Position numbers and translations under genes: made by a program
Assembly (NCBI GenBank): GCA_009760855.2
Contig: WPIO01000100.1
Span: 1,440,001 to 1,504,000, forward strand
From: Cristatella mucedo
Lineage: Eukaryota; Bryozoa; Phylactolaemata; Cristatellidae
Direction: 5' to 3'
Length of the DNA stretch: 64,000 bases
Notes under the pieces: generated by a model
Databases searched by the model: none
What the model saw: only the letters and a program-made list of their open reading frames with translations
Told to the model about the DNA's origin: nothing
Shown here: piece by piece, positions 47,335 through 58,439 of the stretch
Numbering within the stretch: position 1 is the stretch's first letter
Layout: each line of letters opens with the position of its first letter

Positions 47335-49775
47335 TCGAATCAATTGCTATCTGGTCTCCCGTCAAAGACCATGCTTCAAAAAGATGTGACATAACGACCT
47401 TCTTCTGGTTGTCTAAACTTGTTTATGGAGTAGCTTTCCGAGTTCCTCACCCATTAAACTCTTCGTGTGTGACAGGTCCTTGTTGATTGCAGGAGACTTA
47501 AGACCGACGCGTTAATTATTCCGTTCATATCGGTGATCATACCCTGGATCTCGTTACAACTAAGGAAGTCTGGCACACTGATCTTGTTGTGTGCCCGCTA
47601 GCCATCTCGAATCATTTTTAATTCCCGTTTACTGTTCCTACTCCGGTATACGTTGAGGGTAACGTCGAGTTTGTCCAGCGATGCAACTTGAGAAACATTA
47701 ACCCGGAGAAACTTTTGAAATCTGTCTGAGGCAGTTCTTCATGATCTGTACCCAGATTCGGCTGACAGCCCAGATACCCTCACTGTTGCAGTGAACATGA
47801 TACTTGGGGCTCCCTTGAGACCATGCTCCCGTACATTCTGTCCTTGTACCAAGTCTTGGAGATTTCTGTCAACTATCGAAAAGCTTCGACAGCTGCCCGG
47901 TGAACGCCGATGTAGGAAATCTGGGTCTGATGACGACGACCTGGCCAATTTCAAAGGCTTCCTCTGAGTCTACATCCGGAAGCTTAGAAAAGCCAGGTTT
48001 TTTCATTCAAAAACAAAAGTCCTACCAGTTTGACACACAAAAATTCATAAAACGGCGAAAAACTAATTTTCCAACTCTGAGAGGTCTCACGACCCAGATA
48101 TTAAACCAGCTCAGCCGCCAAGTTTTCAGCCTTGTTCATTGAAAAAATTGAACGTATATTTGGGTCTCCATAAATCCTCCTCCGAAAAAAGCAATCGCTG
48201 AGTCGCACCCTGTGAACTTCCCTTCGAGATATTTCGAGGTTTATGTATGCGATACGGCTACCTTGATAAAGTCTAGTAAAAAGAGCTCGTCTCTTGAAGA
48301 TCCTATACCGCTCCTCTGTGGCCTTCATTGGCCGACAAAATTAGTTCAGCCGTAACTGAGATTGTATATGCTTCTCTGGAAAAAGGAGTTTTATCCGTTT
48401 TTTTCAAATGGCCATTTTTAGACAGATAATCAAAAAGCCTGGATTAGATTCAAAGGTCCTAGAAACCTATCGCCCAGTTCCCCTTCTTCCTATTTCCCTA
48501 TATACCCATTTCCCATCTTCCGTATTTGACTACGGCTCCCGAAAAGACTGGCGCTAAACAGCTTGTAGCGCGAATTGAAAAATAAATTGTGAGAAGCACT
48601 TCAGTCGAGATTCAAGCGAAGCCACTACAGTGAAACAACTTCCACCGTGGAATCAATGGCATCCTGTGCAGCAACGATGACGAGAATGTCACAGCGCCAG
48701 TCCTGCTGGATCTACCAGCTGCCTTCGACAGTATTGATCACAGTATCCTACTTGCACGGTGGAGAACAACGATCGGTCAGGCGCACGAGGCACTGTGCCA
48801 TTCAAATCGAACTTTCCTGATCGTGTTAAATCCGTGACGTTTAGAGAGTCAGGTCTCATCCACCAGAACAGTCACCCGTGGAGTCCCAGGAGGGTCCGTC
48901 CTCCGTCCTCTGCTGTTCTCCGTTTATTCTGAGCCTCTGGGAAAAGTGAACTAGGCCCGTGGAATTGGCTATCACTTTTATGCTGACGATTTATAACTGT
49001 ATTTGTCATTTAACCGTCGGAATCTGCTGCAGCGACTGAAACTAAATGCTTGCCTTGCAGACATTTGACCCTGGATGTCGGCCAACTTCTTTAAGTTGAA
49101 CGGCAGTAAAACGGAAGTGCTACTCGGATACCCAAAGTGTGTGGCTGGACTAGAATACTTTGCTCTTACAAGGTGATGCTATTGCGCCACCATTGCTGTG
49201 CGTTCGAAATTTAGCTGTTGTCTTTTACGACTGCCTAAAATTTAAAAGTTTCATTAAGAAGACTGCCTCAACAGCTAGCCATAATGTCCGATCCCTGTCT
49301 AAGATTAGGGACTGTCTGCTGCGACGGCTAGAACAAAATTAGATAGCTCCCTGCTTCTGTCTTAGCTTGACTATCGTAATTCCATTTTGGCTTGGGTACT
49401 GAAAACCACAAGGCCAGTGTGACTGGTGATGAATATGGCTGCCCGGCTAATTAACAAATCCTTAATATCTGACCATGTTTTTTCTTTGCTGAGGAATTTT
49501 CAATGACCGCTGACCCACAAAGCCCGCCACAGCTTGGCTCCTTTGTGTAATTACAAGTATCGATAGTGGGCGGCAGTTGGCTAAGTTCTCCTGGCCTAGT
49601 CTCATTTTAATGCTTGGCTTGAAAAAAGCGTCTGAAAGATCCGGACACATAATCCTAGGCCAAGGTCAAACTGAACATGCTAATCATGCAGAGAAGCAGT
49701 AAATCTAGGCATCTTTAAAGGAAAACAGTATTTACAGGTATGCAGTCTAGAGAGCTAGCAGTCTTCTTAGACTGA
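47335..49775 (+). mobile_element. Beta LINE, endonuclease end to C-terminus, about 2.4 kb, inactive
   Basis: The longest continuous LINE copy here. In order on the plus strand: a YRPPS-like RPSSGCLN segment and HIGDHTLDLVTTKEVWHTDL (endonuclease end, about 47390-47600); AAKFSALFIEKIERIF (linker, about 48118); LDLPAAFDSIDHSIL (palm motif A, 48706-48750); SVLRPLLFSVYSEPL-like sequence (motif B, about 48900); YADD at 48979-48990 followed by a stop codon in LYLSF; NGSKTEVLL (about 49110); and a decayed C-terminus to about 49770. The enzyme would copy its own RNA at a nicked target. Numerous frameshifts and stops make it dead. The 5' end is missing. Confidence 0.85.
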
Positions 49776-50850
49776 GAGCTAAGCTTCTAAATTAGGGCAG
49801 CAGGGTACCGGCTTGAAAATTGGCAGCAAACTAGAGCCATGACGGCAGGCTGAAGACATCTGGAAGGGTGACGTTTTGTGGGTGGACTTTGCGATCTTGT
49901 CTATCTCGAGGGAAAAGGAGCTGTAGAGGCGATCTGCTAAATCGGCTCAAGGAGCTTGAAGCATCCTGAGGTAGCTCCTCGATGGAACTACACACATGAT
50001 GCTTCAAGGTCCTTGCTCTCAATCTTTGGCAACCTTATTCGAACCCCCTCGGGTTGAGCTTCGAATACAATGTCATGTGATGTAGCCAGTGTGCTTGCCT
50101 GTTATTTTACTTATTGAATTCGTATGCTTCACGGGAGTTGCCCTAGAAGCCACTGCCAGATCGTGAATCGCTGTGTGAGCTTTCTGCTGCCTTCAAAGCC
50201 TAAAGCCTTTTGTCAGCTGGCAGGACTTCCTGAGGACGAGCCGCATTGGGTAGCGCTAGTGGTACTTGTTCTATCTATATCGCAATTTAGTTTCCCTATA
50301 ATCAGGTTTGGAGAGGATAGTTATTAAAAACTATCAATTTAAGATCATACTTTGGTCAATAGCATGCTATCACCACTGGGCCACATTTCATGGCAAATGA
50401 AGTTGATTTCGAGTCCTGCAGCAGGCATTTCTTTAGAAAAATATCAACGACTACTTTACTCTTGTTTAGCGAGGTCCTTGATCACGAAAGCCTCGGGTCA
50501 CGAACTTCTGGGCTGATGAAAAAATGACTTAGGTTACGAACCCGTTTCCAGTTTACGAACCAAACCCAATGGGCTTTTATGAGCTTCACGAGTATTCAGG
50601 AGCAATAAAGTATTTGAATGGATCAGCAGTCACAGGTTTCTAAAGAAGCACCGGAAAGCAAAAGAGTTCCTACCAATACGTCGTGCGCTAAATTGAGCCC
50701 TGAAAGTGCTAGCAAGGTACTACTACACTGAAAAGATCGAGATTTGAGTTGGGTAAAACCTCCGCGATGAGTGAGACGCATTTTAAGTATTATGGAGTGT
50801 TTTCTTGCTATTTTTCTAATGCGGGTACGATCTTTCGCCTTAGCTACCGC
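49776..50850. other. Unassigned; ttacgaac motifs at 50.5 kb
   Basis: Between 50470 and 50570 the words gatcacgaa, ggtcacgaact, ggttacgaaccc and tttacgaacc recur. This pattern recalls ends of some DNA transposons, but no transposase is seen. A minus frame of 63 codons (50022-49831) is unrecognised. Confidence 0.3.
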
Positions 50851-50854
50851 ATCT

Positions 50855-50945
50855 ACCGCTGGCAGCGGATGATGAAGAATTGCCTGCTGCAGGACTGTAA
50901 CCCGCGACCTGGGTCGCGAAGTGCTAGCAAACTAGCCCTAGGTTA
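50855..50945 (-). mobile_element. Very old SINE A-like remnant
   Basis: gcctgctgcaggactgtaac followed by ccgcgacctgggtcgcgaag resembles the body, B-box complement and hairpin of SINE A. Highly diverged. Confidence 0.35.
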
Positions 50946-51020
50946 CGACCCGAGGCTACGAGGTTACGACCCGAGGCTACGAGGTTACGACCCGAGGTTA
51001 CGAGGTTACGACCCGAGGCG
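50939..51020. repeat. 21-bp tandem repeat, about four units
   Basis: Units of gttacgacccgaggctacga g repeated with few changes. Because 21 is divisible by three, one plus frame encodes a seven-residue repeat, YDPRLRG. It lies at the edge of the SINE-like remnant and may have grown from its gttacgac sequence. Confidence 0.9.
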
Positions 51021-51179
51021 GGGTGAAACAAGCGGGATGAAAGCTGCTAAGGCTCTCGAGTCGTTATTGGAATGAGAGTGTCGATTCGGCAGCTCTTTAA
51101 ATTTTAAAACTATGAGTACAAAACCGCTCCATAGATAAGGCAACTTTTTATTGTATCGATGCATGCTAAAAATAATGGA

Positions 51180-53077
51180 TTAATTATGGCGCCTCGGAGA
51201 ACTGAATTTTTTTATAGGCACTATACAATTGCTGTAAAGGAAAAATGATCGAATGGTTAGTGGTAGCATGCTCAATGACAACAAGCATAAAATGGTTAGA
51301 GATGACATGCATAGGGTCAGCATGCAAATATGTTTAGTGGCCGCATACACAGTGTCAGCATTACACCAAGCACGAAAAGGAAAAATCATATGGACCCACT
51401 AAATGCTGTGATAAGTAGATGCCTTTTTAGTTTCTTTTTAAATAGGGTCAAGTCAGTAAATGTCGTGACTCAAGTCGGGAGTGAGTTTCAGGCTTTGGGA
51501 GTATAGATCTAAAGGCACGGTCTCCAAAGGATTTGAGGTTCGTACAAGGTATAGGTAATTAGATTCCGAAAAGCAGATGGTACGATGCTTAGCTCAGTGG
51601 GGGGAGTAGATCTGATAGGTAGACTGAAGCCAGAGAATGAATGGACCTAAAAGTGAGTGACCAAACCTTGAAGACGGTGCGTTGCTTGACTAGGAGCCAG
51701 TGCAGGTCGGTGAGAAGCGGTGTGATGTGGCAACTGAGACGCTCACGGCAGACAAGCCTAGCTGCAGAGTTTTGCATCAGCTGTAAGCGCCTGATTGCAC
51801 AGGCCGGTAGACCAGCAAGCAGTGAGTTACAGAAGTCAAGACGGAATGTCACAAATGCATAAACCAATTTAGATGTGGTATCCCTGTCTAAACAAGCCCG
51901 AATTTTAGCAATGTTATGTAGCTGAAAGTAGGCAGACTTGACTGTGGAGCTGATGTGGTCGTCTAATAAAAGGTCACTTTGGAACAGGGCCCATAGATTG
52001 CGTGCAGATTATAATAATAATAATAATAATATTGCACTTGATAAAGCGCTCTCAGAGAACTTAATCTCTTTCTAGGCGCTTTACATTTGCTGCAAAGTGA
52101 TATGCAATAGAATAGTAAGTAAAATCATGCTTGAAAAACAAACAAAATGAATAATATGGTTAGGGGTGACATGCACAGGGTCAGCATGCAAATGTGGTTA
52201 GTGGCAGCATGCACAGTGTCAGCACGCACAAGCACATCAAGGACGAATCACAGGGACCCACTAAATGCTGTCCTAAATAGGTGTGTTTTTAAGTTTCTTT
52301 TAAATGTGGTCAGGTCAGGGGATGTTCTGACGCAGGTCGGGAGGGAGTTCCAGGCTTTGGGAGCATATGAGCTAAATGCACGGTCTCCAAAGGATTTAAG
52401 GTTTGTACGAGGTATTTCCAGACTGTTGGATTCCGAAAAGCGGGTGGTACGATGCTTGGCCTGATTGGGGAGTATATCTGAAAGATAGGCTGGAGCCATA
52501 GAATGAAGAGACCTAAAAGTGAGCGACAAAACCTTGAAGTCAATCCGTTGCCTCACTGGTAGCCAGTGCAGGTCGGCGAGAAGTGGAGTAATGTGGCAAC
52601 TGCGACGCTCACGACAGACAAGCCTAGCTGCAGAGTTTTGCACAGCTGCAATCGCCTGATCGCACACGCTGGTAGGCCAGTAAGCAGTGAGTTGCAGAAG
52701 TCGAGACGGGATGTCACGAATGCATGGACCTCAACAGGAGATATGCTGGCAGAGCCAATTTTGAGCCTTAGCCTTTCCAATCTTTGAATCACGCTTGGTT
52801 TGCCCATAACTAGTAAGTTAGCTTTATCATTGTTTAGGTTTAGAAATTTGCTGCCATCTATGTGCGGACGTCATCAATACATGCAGCAAGGAAGTTGATA
52901 GAATTCGAGGTGCTCGAAGGCTGGGAGGAATCAAAGTACAACTGAGTGTCATCCGCATAGAAGTGAAAGCCTAGGTTGTGCTTGGCAATCACATCGGCAA
53001 AAGGGAGAGTATAAAACGTGCAAAGAACCGGAGCCCCGAGCACGGAGCCCCGAGGTACCCTATCCTTCGGAAGTTCT
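51180..53077 (-). mobile_element. Alpha LINE with intact YADD, split by a second alpha copy
   Basis: Outer element: 3' part 51180-52010 and 5' part 52731-53077, with a younger copy between. The minus strand of the 5' part reads LGAPVLCTFYTLPFADVIA (motif B region) and GFHFYADDTQLYFDSSQ; the YADD codons are at 52948-52959 and intact. The 3' part carries HAFV-like YAFVTFRLDFCNSLLAGLPA and RLQLMQNSAARLVC, then the 3' UTR. Joining is inferred because 52010 (gcgtgcagatt) and 52731 (tcaacaggag) are contiguous in the related copy at about 377-390. 5'-truncated at 53077. Confidence 0.85.
52011..52730 (-). mobile_element. Young alpha LINE nested in another alpha LINE
   Basis: (TAA)n tail, complete 3' UTR, then an open minus frame of 139 codons (52667-52248) with RRSCHITPLLADLHWLPVRQ, SLEIPRTNLKSFGDRAFSS and a natural stop after FSGSL. 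One base is missing near 52644 (gcacagctg against gcaccagctg elsewhere), which breaks the upstream reading. 5'-truncated at gcatggacc. Nearly identical by eye to 41672-42203. Confidence 0.88.
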
Positions 53078-53279
53078 TCTGTTTATCTGCTTCCATTCAC
53101 GTCATTCCACTCCGATGTCTCACACTTAGATGGGACCTGGCCCAGGACAGAGCAGAGGTCGCCCGTCGCGCCGCCGCCGTCCACCTACCCCACCTGCTTC
53201 CAGTACTTGCTATGGATGCAGCCAACGGTCTGCTATGGGCGCTATGCCAGAAGCAATCATTTCAACTCGGCTGATCTCC
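53078..53279. other. Unassigned
   Basis: No element recognised between the LINE and the CCCTAAA-like array. Confidence 0.3.
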
Positions 53280-53530
53280 TGATCCTAAGCCCTTTAGCCT
53301 ATAGCCTAAGCCCTGAATCCTAAGCTCAAAAAACTTGAACTCTAAGCCGCAAACCAAAAAAAGCAAACATAACCACAAATCCTAAACCCAAAATCTAAAA
53401 CCCTAAACCAAAAATAAGACTCGAAATGCATTTATTTCAAATACGAACGAATCAAAACGTGTTTGTTTATTTACCCAAAATTCGAAACCCTAAACCAAAA
53501 AAGAGGACTCAAAAGGTGTTTATTTATTGT
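53280..53530. repeat. Second degenerate CCCTAAA-type array with longer direct repeat
   Basis: cctaagccct, gcctaagccctga and ccctaaacc variants. Two segments starting accctaaaccaaaaa (about 53400 and 53488) repeat with an offset near 87 bases, followed by gactc and tttattt blocks. Poorer in repeat units than the array at 37 kb. Confidence 0.7.
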
Positions 53531-54840
53531 AAATGTGAGCGGACTCTGGGTACCATGTTGAAGCTCCTGCTATGGGTACACCCCCTAGTAGAAAGTTGAT
53601 ACATGCATAATTATGCATTTGAGCCCGATGGCGGTAACCCGGCTTACCGAATATCCGCAATTAGAATCGCAATTAATTATTTATTTTACGGATAGCTGCT
53701 CTACAAAATATAGCGTTTCGAAGTCGAAAACGCCGTTGACCCGATTGAGGAGCCTCACCGTCGGAATCATATCGAATCATATCTGAAGAACTATGTGCGC
53801 AAGAGCTCAATAAAAGGATGCAAGCTACGGTTGACTATAACGAGGATATAAAAGATGTTAGCAATGATGTTCTTAACGACCAATGGAACTGGTGTGCAAG
53901 TTCTTGGAAATATTTGGCCTGGAACTTCATTGCCACCCGCTTGTCTGAAAGATTATGCAGAAGGTCCGGAATCGCGGCGCCAGTGCTCTCAGGGGTAGTA
54001 TCGCTGATAGTGAGGACGAAGATCCTAACAACATTGGCGGCAGTATCCGATATGGCGCAGACTCGTAGCAGAAAGGAAGCCTCAGCGCAGAAGGCTGCTC
54101 CGGGCGTGCAGAGACGCTCCGTGGGGCGCCCGAAGAAGGCACCGGCGGCTGTCCCAAATCAGCCATCAATCTTGAGCTGTGTCTAGAAGAAATAGGCTCA
54201 ATTTTCGTTATCGAGCCCTGGATCCTTGCCCTGGATCTGGTCAGCCGCTGCGCACTTGAGCAATAAAAATTGTTTTCGAAATCACTGTCTGTTTGCTTAC
54301 GAATAGAACTCGACGAGCCCGACATTTCTAGCCTACTTGCATATAATTTGGACCCATATTCAGGTAGTTATCGCAGTCCGGGCGCACCCGGGTGACCACG
54401 CTAATGCGGATTACCGCCATTAGGCTACGATGTCAACTTGCGCCAAAAAATATGGCATCTATTATCCAGAGATTAAAATCCATAAATAATCAGCGGCGCT
54501 ATATTTATTGGCCGGCGACGGGGAGCAGTAGCAGCAGCGGAAATGCGTCCTGGTTCCCGGCAGCGAGCGCGAGCGTCGGCGGATGCTTTTCCGGCCGAGC
54601 TGCGTTTCCGGAAATAGCTAGCGCACTGCGACGTCGACCGCGACAGCGACCGGCGGCGGGCACTGTGCGCGTCTCCTTAAAACAAGGTTCGTCCTTTGAC
54701 GTCCCCATCCACGCCACGCGGACCCGACGGACGCGGCTGCGCCCTCACCTGCACTCGACGGCAGTGCTGAGCGGACAGCGCCGGACAGCGCTGAGCGGAC
54801 GGCGCCGAGACCTGCGATTTTTCGCAAGGACGACGTCCGA
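53531..54840. other. Unassigned; basic short frame and CpG-rich patch
   Basis: A plus frame at 53818-54186 (122 codons) contains, from an internal Met at 54052, a short basic segment with SVGRPKKAPAA, resembling the GRP core of an AT-hook. No stronger support. 54500-54840 is CpG-rich with a cggacagcgccg/gagcggac short repeat near 54770-54800. Confidence 0.3.
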
Positions 54841-55867
54841 ATAAATTGCCATCAGGTCCCCATCAAAGGCCATGCCTCACACAGTTGTGACCTACCGACC
54901 TCCTTCTGGCTGTCTAAACTAGTCCTAAGAGGATTTTTTGGAGTTCTTTACTAAAATATTTGCGAGCGACAGGCCGTTATTTATTGCAGAAGACTACAAA
55001 ATTCACGTTGACAACCCTAACGACAATCAGGTTCGCTCATTCTTGATTGTCCGACGAACTTTGGCTTGGTTCAACACGTTAATCCTACCACTCACATCGG
55101 CACCCATATCCTGGATCTCGTTATCTCTAAGGATGTCTGCCCCACTGACCTTGTTTCGCGCGCCCGGAGACCATCGCTGGTAATTGCTCAGTCTCGTTTA
55201 CTGTTTCCGTTCAGTTGCATGTGCATGGTAGCGTCGAGTTTGTCCAGCGACACAACTTTAAAAGCATTGACGCAAAGAAATTTTTGAAACCTGTCAGCGA
55301 GACAGGTCTTCTAGATCTGCACCCAGACTCGACTGACAGCGACTCGATACTTTCGCTGATGCAGTGAACATGAACCGTAGGAGTAAGTGCCCTTGACGAG
55401 CATGCTCCCGCACATTCTGTCCCTGTACAGAGTCGTGAAAATTCGTTTAACTATCAAAAAACTCCCGAAGATACACCGTGTTAAGCGCTTGAACACCCCT
55501 TTAAGAAGTCTGAAAACGATCTAGCTAATTTTATAGACTTCCCCCGAGTCTACACCCGGCAGTTTTCACTCAAAAGCTGAAGTCTTGCCAGTCAGACCCA
55601 AAAGAGATTTATAAGACGGTAAACAATTTGGTTGCCAATTCTGAGATGTCTCGCTCTCCAGGTATTAGCGGCTCGGCCGATAAGTTTTCAGCCCTCTTCA
55701 TTGAAAAAATTGCACACACTCGTGTCTTCTTAAAGCCCCTTCCGATTAAAGCAATTATTGTGTCACAACCCGTGACCTTACTTAAAAGATTTGTCAAGGA
55801 TTCTGCCTGTGATATGGCTGCCTTAAGGAAGTCTAGTAAAAACGAGCTCGTTTCCTAAAGATCCTAT

Positions 55868-55945
55868 ATATATAATTCATTTATATAGCGCCCCAAGAGA
55901 ACTTAATCTCTATTCAGGCGCTTCACATATACCTCGGGGCTCATT
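55868..55945 (-). mobile_element. SINE B 3' fragment inside the beta LINE
   Basis: tataattcatttatatagcg, ttaatctctattcaggcgct, tcacatatacctcggggctc. The host sequence is interrupted after gatcctata, as shown by the uninterrupted copy at about 48300. Confidence 0.8.
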
Positions 55946-56923
55946 CCTTCTGTGGTCTTTACAGGCAGACAAACTTAGCCCAGCTGTATTTTGGGTTTTT
56001 AATGAATAACAGAGTTGTCACCAAGTCCTTTAAAGCGATCACCGTTAGACCGACACTTAAAAGCCTGGATTAGATTCAAAGGTCCTAGAAAACTATCGAT
56101 CATTTTCGATTCTTTCTCTTTTGTCAAAGATTCTTGAAAAGATTTTTGCTAAACACTTGTGGCACGCATTAAAAAAATGAACTGTCAGAAATAGTTTTAA
56201 AAGGATTCATGCGACACCACTCCACTGAAACTGCCCTCCTCCGTGTAACCAAGGGCATCATGTGCAGCAACGATGACGGGAATGACTCTACCCAAGCGCT
56301 GCTGGATCTATCAGCTGCCTTCGACACCATTGATCGCGATATCCTACTTCAATGATCGAGAACAACTATCGGTCTGGAAGACGAGGCACTGGCATGGTTT
56401 AAATCGTACTTGTCCCGTCGTGTTTAATCGTGAGGTCAGGTCTCATCCACCAGACCAATCACAAGTAGAGACCTGCAACGGTTTGTCATCGGTCCTCTGC
56501 TGTTCCTAATTTATACTCAAACTCTGGTGAAAGTGACTCGGGCCGATGGAGTCGGCTGTCACTTTTATGCTGACGACGGCTAGCTGTATTTATCATTTAA
56601 ACCGTAGGAATCTGTTGCGGCGACTGATACTCTTATGCTTGTCTTGCAGACATTCGATAGTGGATGTCGGAAAATTTCCTTAAACTTAACGACGATAAAA
56701 CTGAACTGCTGCTCATAGGACACCCTAAGTGTGTGGCTGGACTAGAAGACTTTTCTCCTCTAATAGGTGATGCTGTTGCGAGACCGTTACCACGTGCTCG
56801 AAATGTAGGTGTCGTCTTCGACAGCTGCCTAAATTTTTAAAAGACATCCTTTAGATGACTGCCTCCACAGCTAGCCATCACGGTCTGAGCCCCGTCTAAG
56901 ATTAGGGACAGTAAAAACAATAA

Positions 56924-57050
56924 TAATAATAATAATAATACACTTGATAAAGCGCCCTCAGAGAACTTAATCTCTTTCTAGGTGCTTTAGATTTGCTGCA
57001 AAGGAAGCGCGATCGAATGGTGAGTGGCATCATGCTTGATACACAACATG
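56924..57050 (-). mobile_element. Alpha LINE 3' end inside the beta LINE
   Basis: aataataataataataatac, cttgataaagcgccctcaga, aggtgctttagatttgctgc, truncated after gatacacaacat. The flanks gacagt (left) and gactgt (right) bracket it where the other beta copy has a single gactgt (49310), consistent with a target-site duplication of about 6 bases. Confidence 0.82.
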
Positions 57051-57734
57051 ACTGTCTACCCATGGTGGCTGCAAAAATATAACTAGCTCCCTGGTGCTGT
57101 CTCGGCTAGATTTTTCCAATTCCTTTTAGTCTGAGCTACCGAAAAAGGCCATTAGGCTGTGGCGGCATGGCTATTTTAAAAATGCCAGAGATTTGACCGC
57201 GTGTCTCCTGTACTGAAATCGCTTGGATGGCTGGCGGTTGATCAACGGATACAGAGTAAAGTTCTTACCACGACCCACAAGGTCAAGGCCAATGCTTGGC
57301 TCCTTCATACCTAGCTGAACTGCTGCACCAGCTCCAGCCTCCTCCTGCCCTCAGATCATGTGCGGGCAATAAATTAGCTGCTCCATTTCTTCGCTTAAAG
57401 ACTTTTGGCGACTAAAGCTTTTGGTCTGCAGGTCTTAGACTGTGGAAATCAGTCAATATCTGTTGCCGACAATGGCAATCCTTCCCAGCCGCCCTGAGTG
57501 CTACTTCCGTGCTACTCACTATCTCAACTGCTCTCTTGACTAAGATGTGTTTTTCATTTTCTCTTTTTTTGCGTGTGGTGATGTCTTGGCTACCCACTCG
57601 TACGGAAATCCCCTCAGACTTTGAGTACGCTATAAGAAACTCTCATGCGTTACGCGCATACAGTTTGTGTGACTTTGAGGAGTTACAGGCGGATATACAT
57701 TACATTCATTACATTACATTAACAACGAAGCCTG

Positions 57735-58365
57735 TGCAATCAAACACTTACAGCTAGTGCAAAACTCCGCAGCTAGGCTTGTCTGTTGTGAGCGTCACAG
57801 CTACCACATCAAGCCATTTCTCGCCAACTTGCACCGGTTCCTAGTCAAGCAGCGCATCGACTTCAAGGTTTTGTCACTTACTTTTAGGTCCCTTCATTCT
57901 TTAGGTCCAGCCTAACTATTAGATCTAGTCCCCCACCGATTTAAGCATCGTGCCATCTGCTTTTTCGGAATTTAACCGTTTACCTATACCTCATACGATA
58001 CTCAAATCCTGTGGAGACCATGCCTTTAGTTCGCACGCTCCCAAACCCTGGAACTCACTTCCGACTTGCGTCACGACATGCCCTGACTTGACCCCATTTA
58101 AAAAAACTAAAAGCATATCTATTTATCACAGCGTAGAGTTGTTCCATGTGATTCGTATTTTGTGTGCTCATGCGTGTTGACACTGTGCATGCTGCCCCTA
58201 ACCATATTTGCATGCTGACCCTACCCATGTCACCTCTAACCACGTTAAGAAAATTTTTTCATTGAGCATGCTACCTCTAATCATTAGATCATGCTTCCTT
58301 TGCAGCAAATTTAAAGTGCCTAGAAAGAGATTGAGTTCTCTGAGGGTGCTATAATAAACGTATAA
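57735..58365 (+). mobile_element. Alpha LINE, C-terminal quarter and 3' UTR
   Basis: Plus strand: KHLQLVQNSAARLVCCERHS, LANLHRFLVKQRIDFKVLSL, then decayed GDHAFSSHAPKPWNSLPT and the frame LTPFKKTKSISIYHS, UTR landmarks, gcgctataataaacgtat. It follows directly after the beta tail, so it is a separate insertion. Confidence 0.85.
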
Positions 58366-58439
58366 TACATATAAACTTATGTTTTTTATATTTTAACAAA
58401 TTATTGTACCTCTGCCGGAGGAGGTCTGCCCCGCCAGGG

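Larger units (their letters stand above)
54841..57730 (+). mobile_element. Beta LINE, about 2.7 kb, interrupted twice, with (ACATT)n tail
   Basis: Order on plus: RPPSGC-like start (about 54895), AEDYKIHVDNPNDNQVRSFL (endonuclease GDFN region, 54996-55040), ADKFSALFIEKIAHTRVF (linker, 55679), STETALLRVTKGI (56220), LDLSAAFDTIDRDIL (motif A, about 56305-56350), IGPLLFLIYTQTL (motif B, 56495), YADD at 56566-56577 followed by a stop, and the C-terminus to 57640. The 3' end is tacattacattcattacatt at about 57693-57720. Interrupted by a SINE B piece at 55868-55943 and an alpha tail at 56924-57050. Frameshifts and stops throughout; inactive. Confidence 0.85.

Noticed and set aside
53818-54186. A histone-like or AT-hook host gene
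   Set aside because: Only a single short GRPKK motif supports it. Kept only as a low-interest observation.
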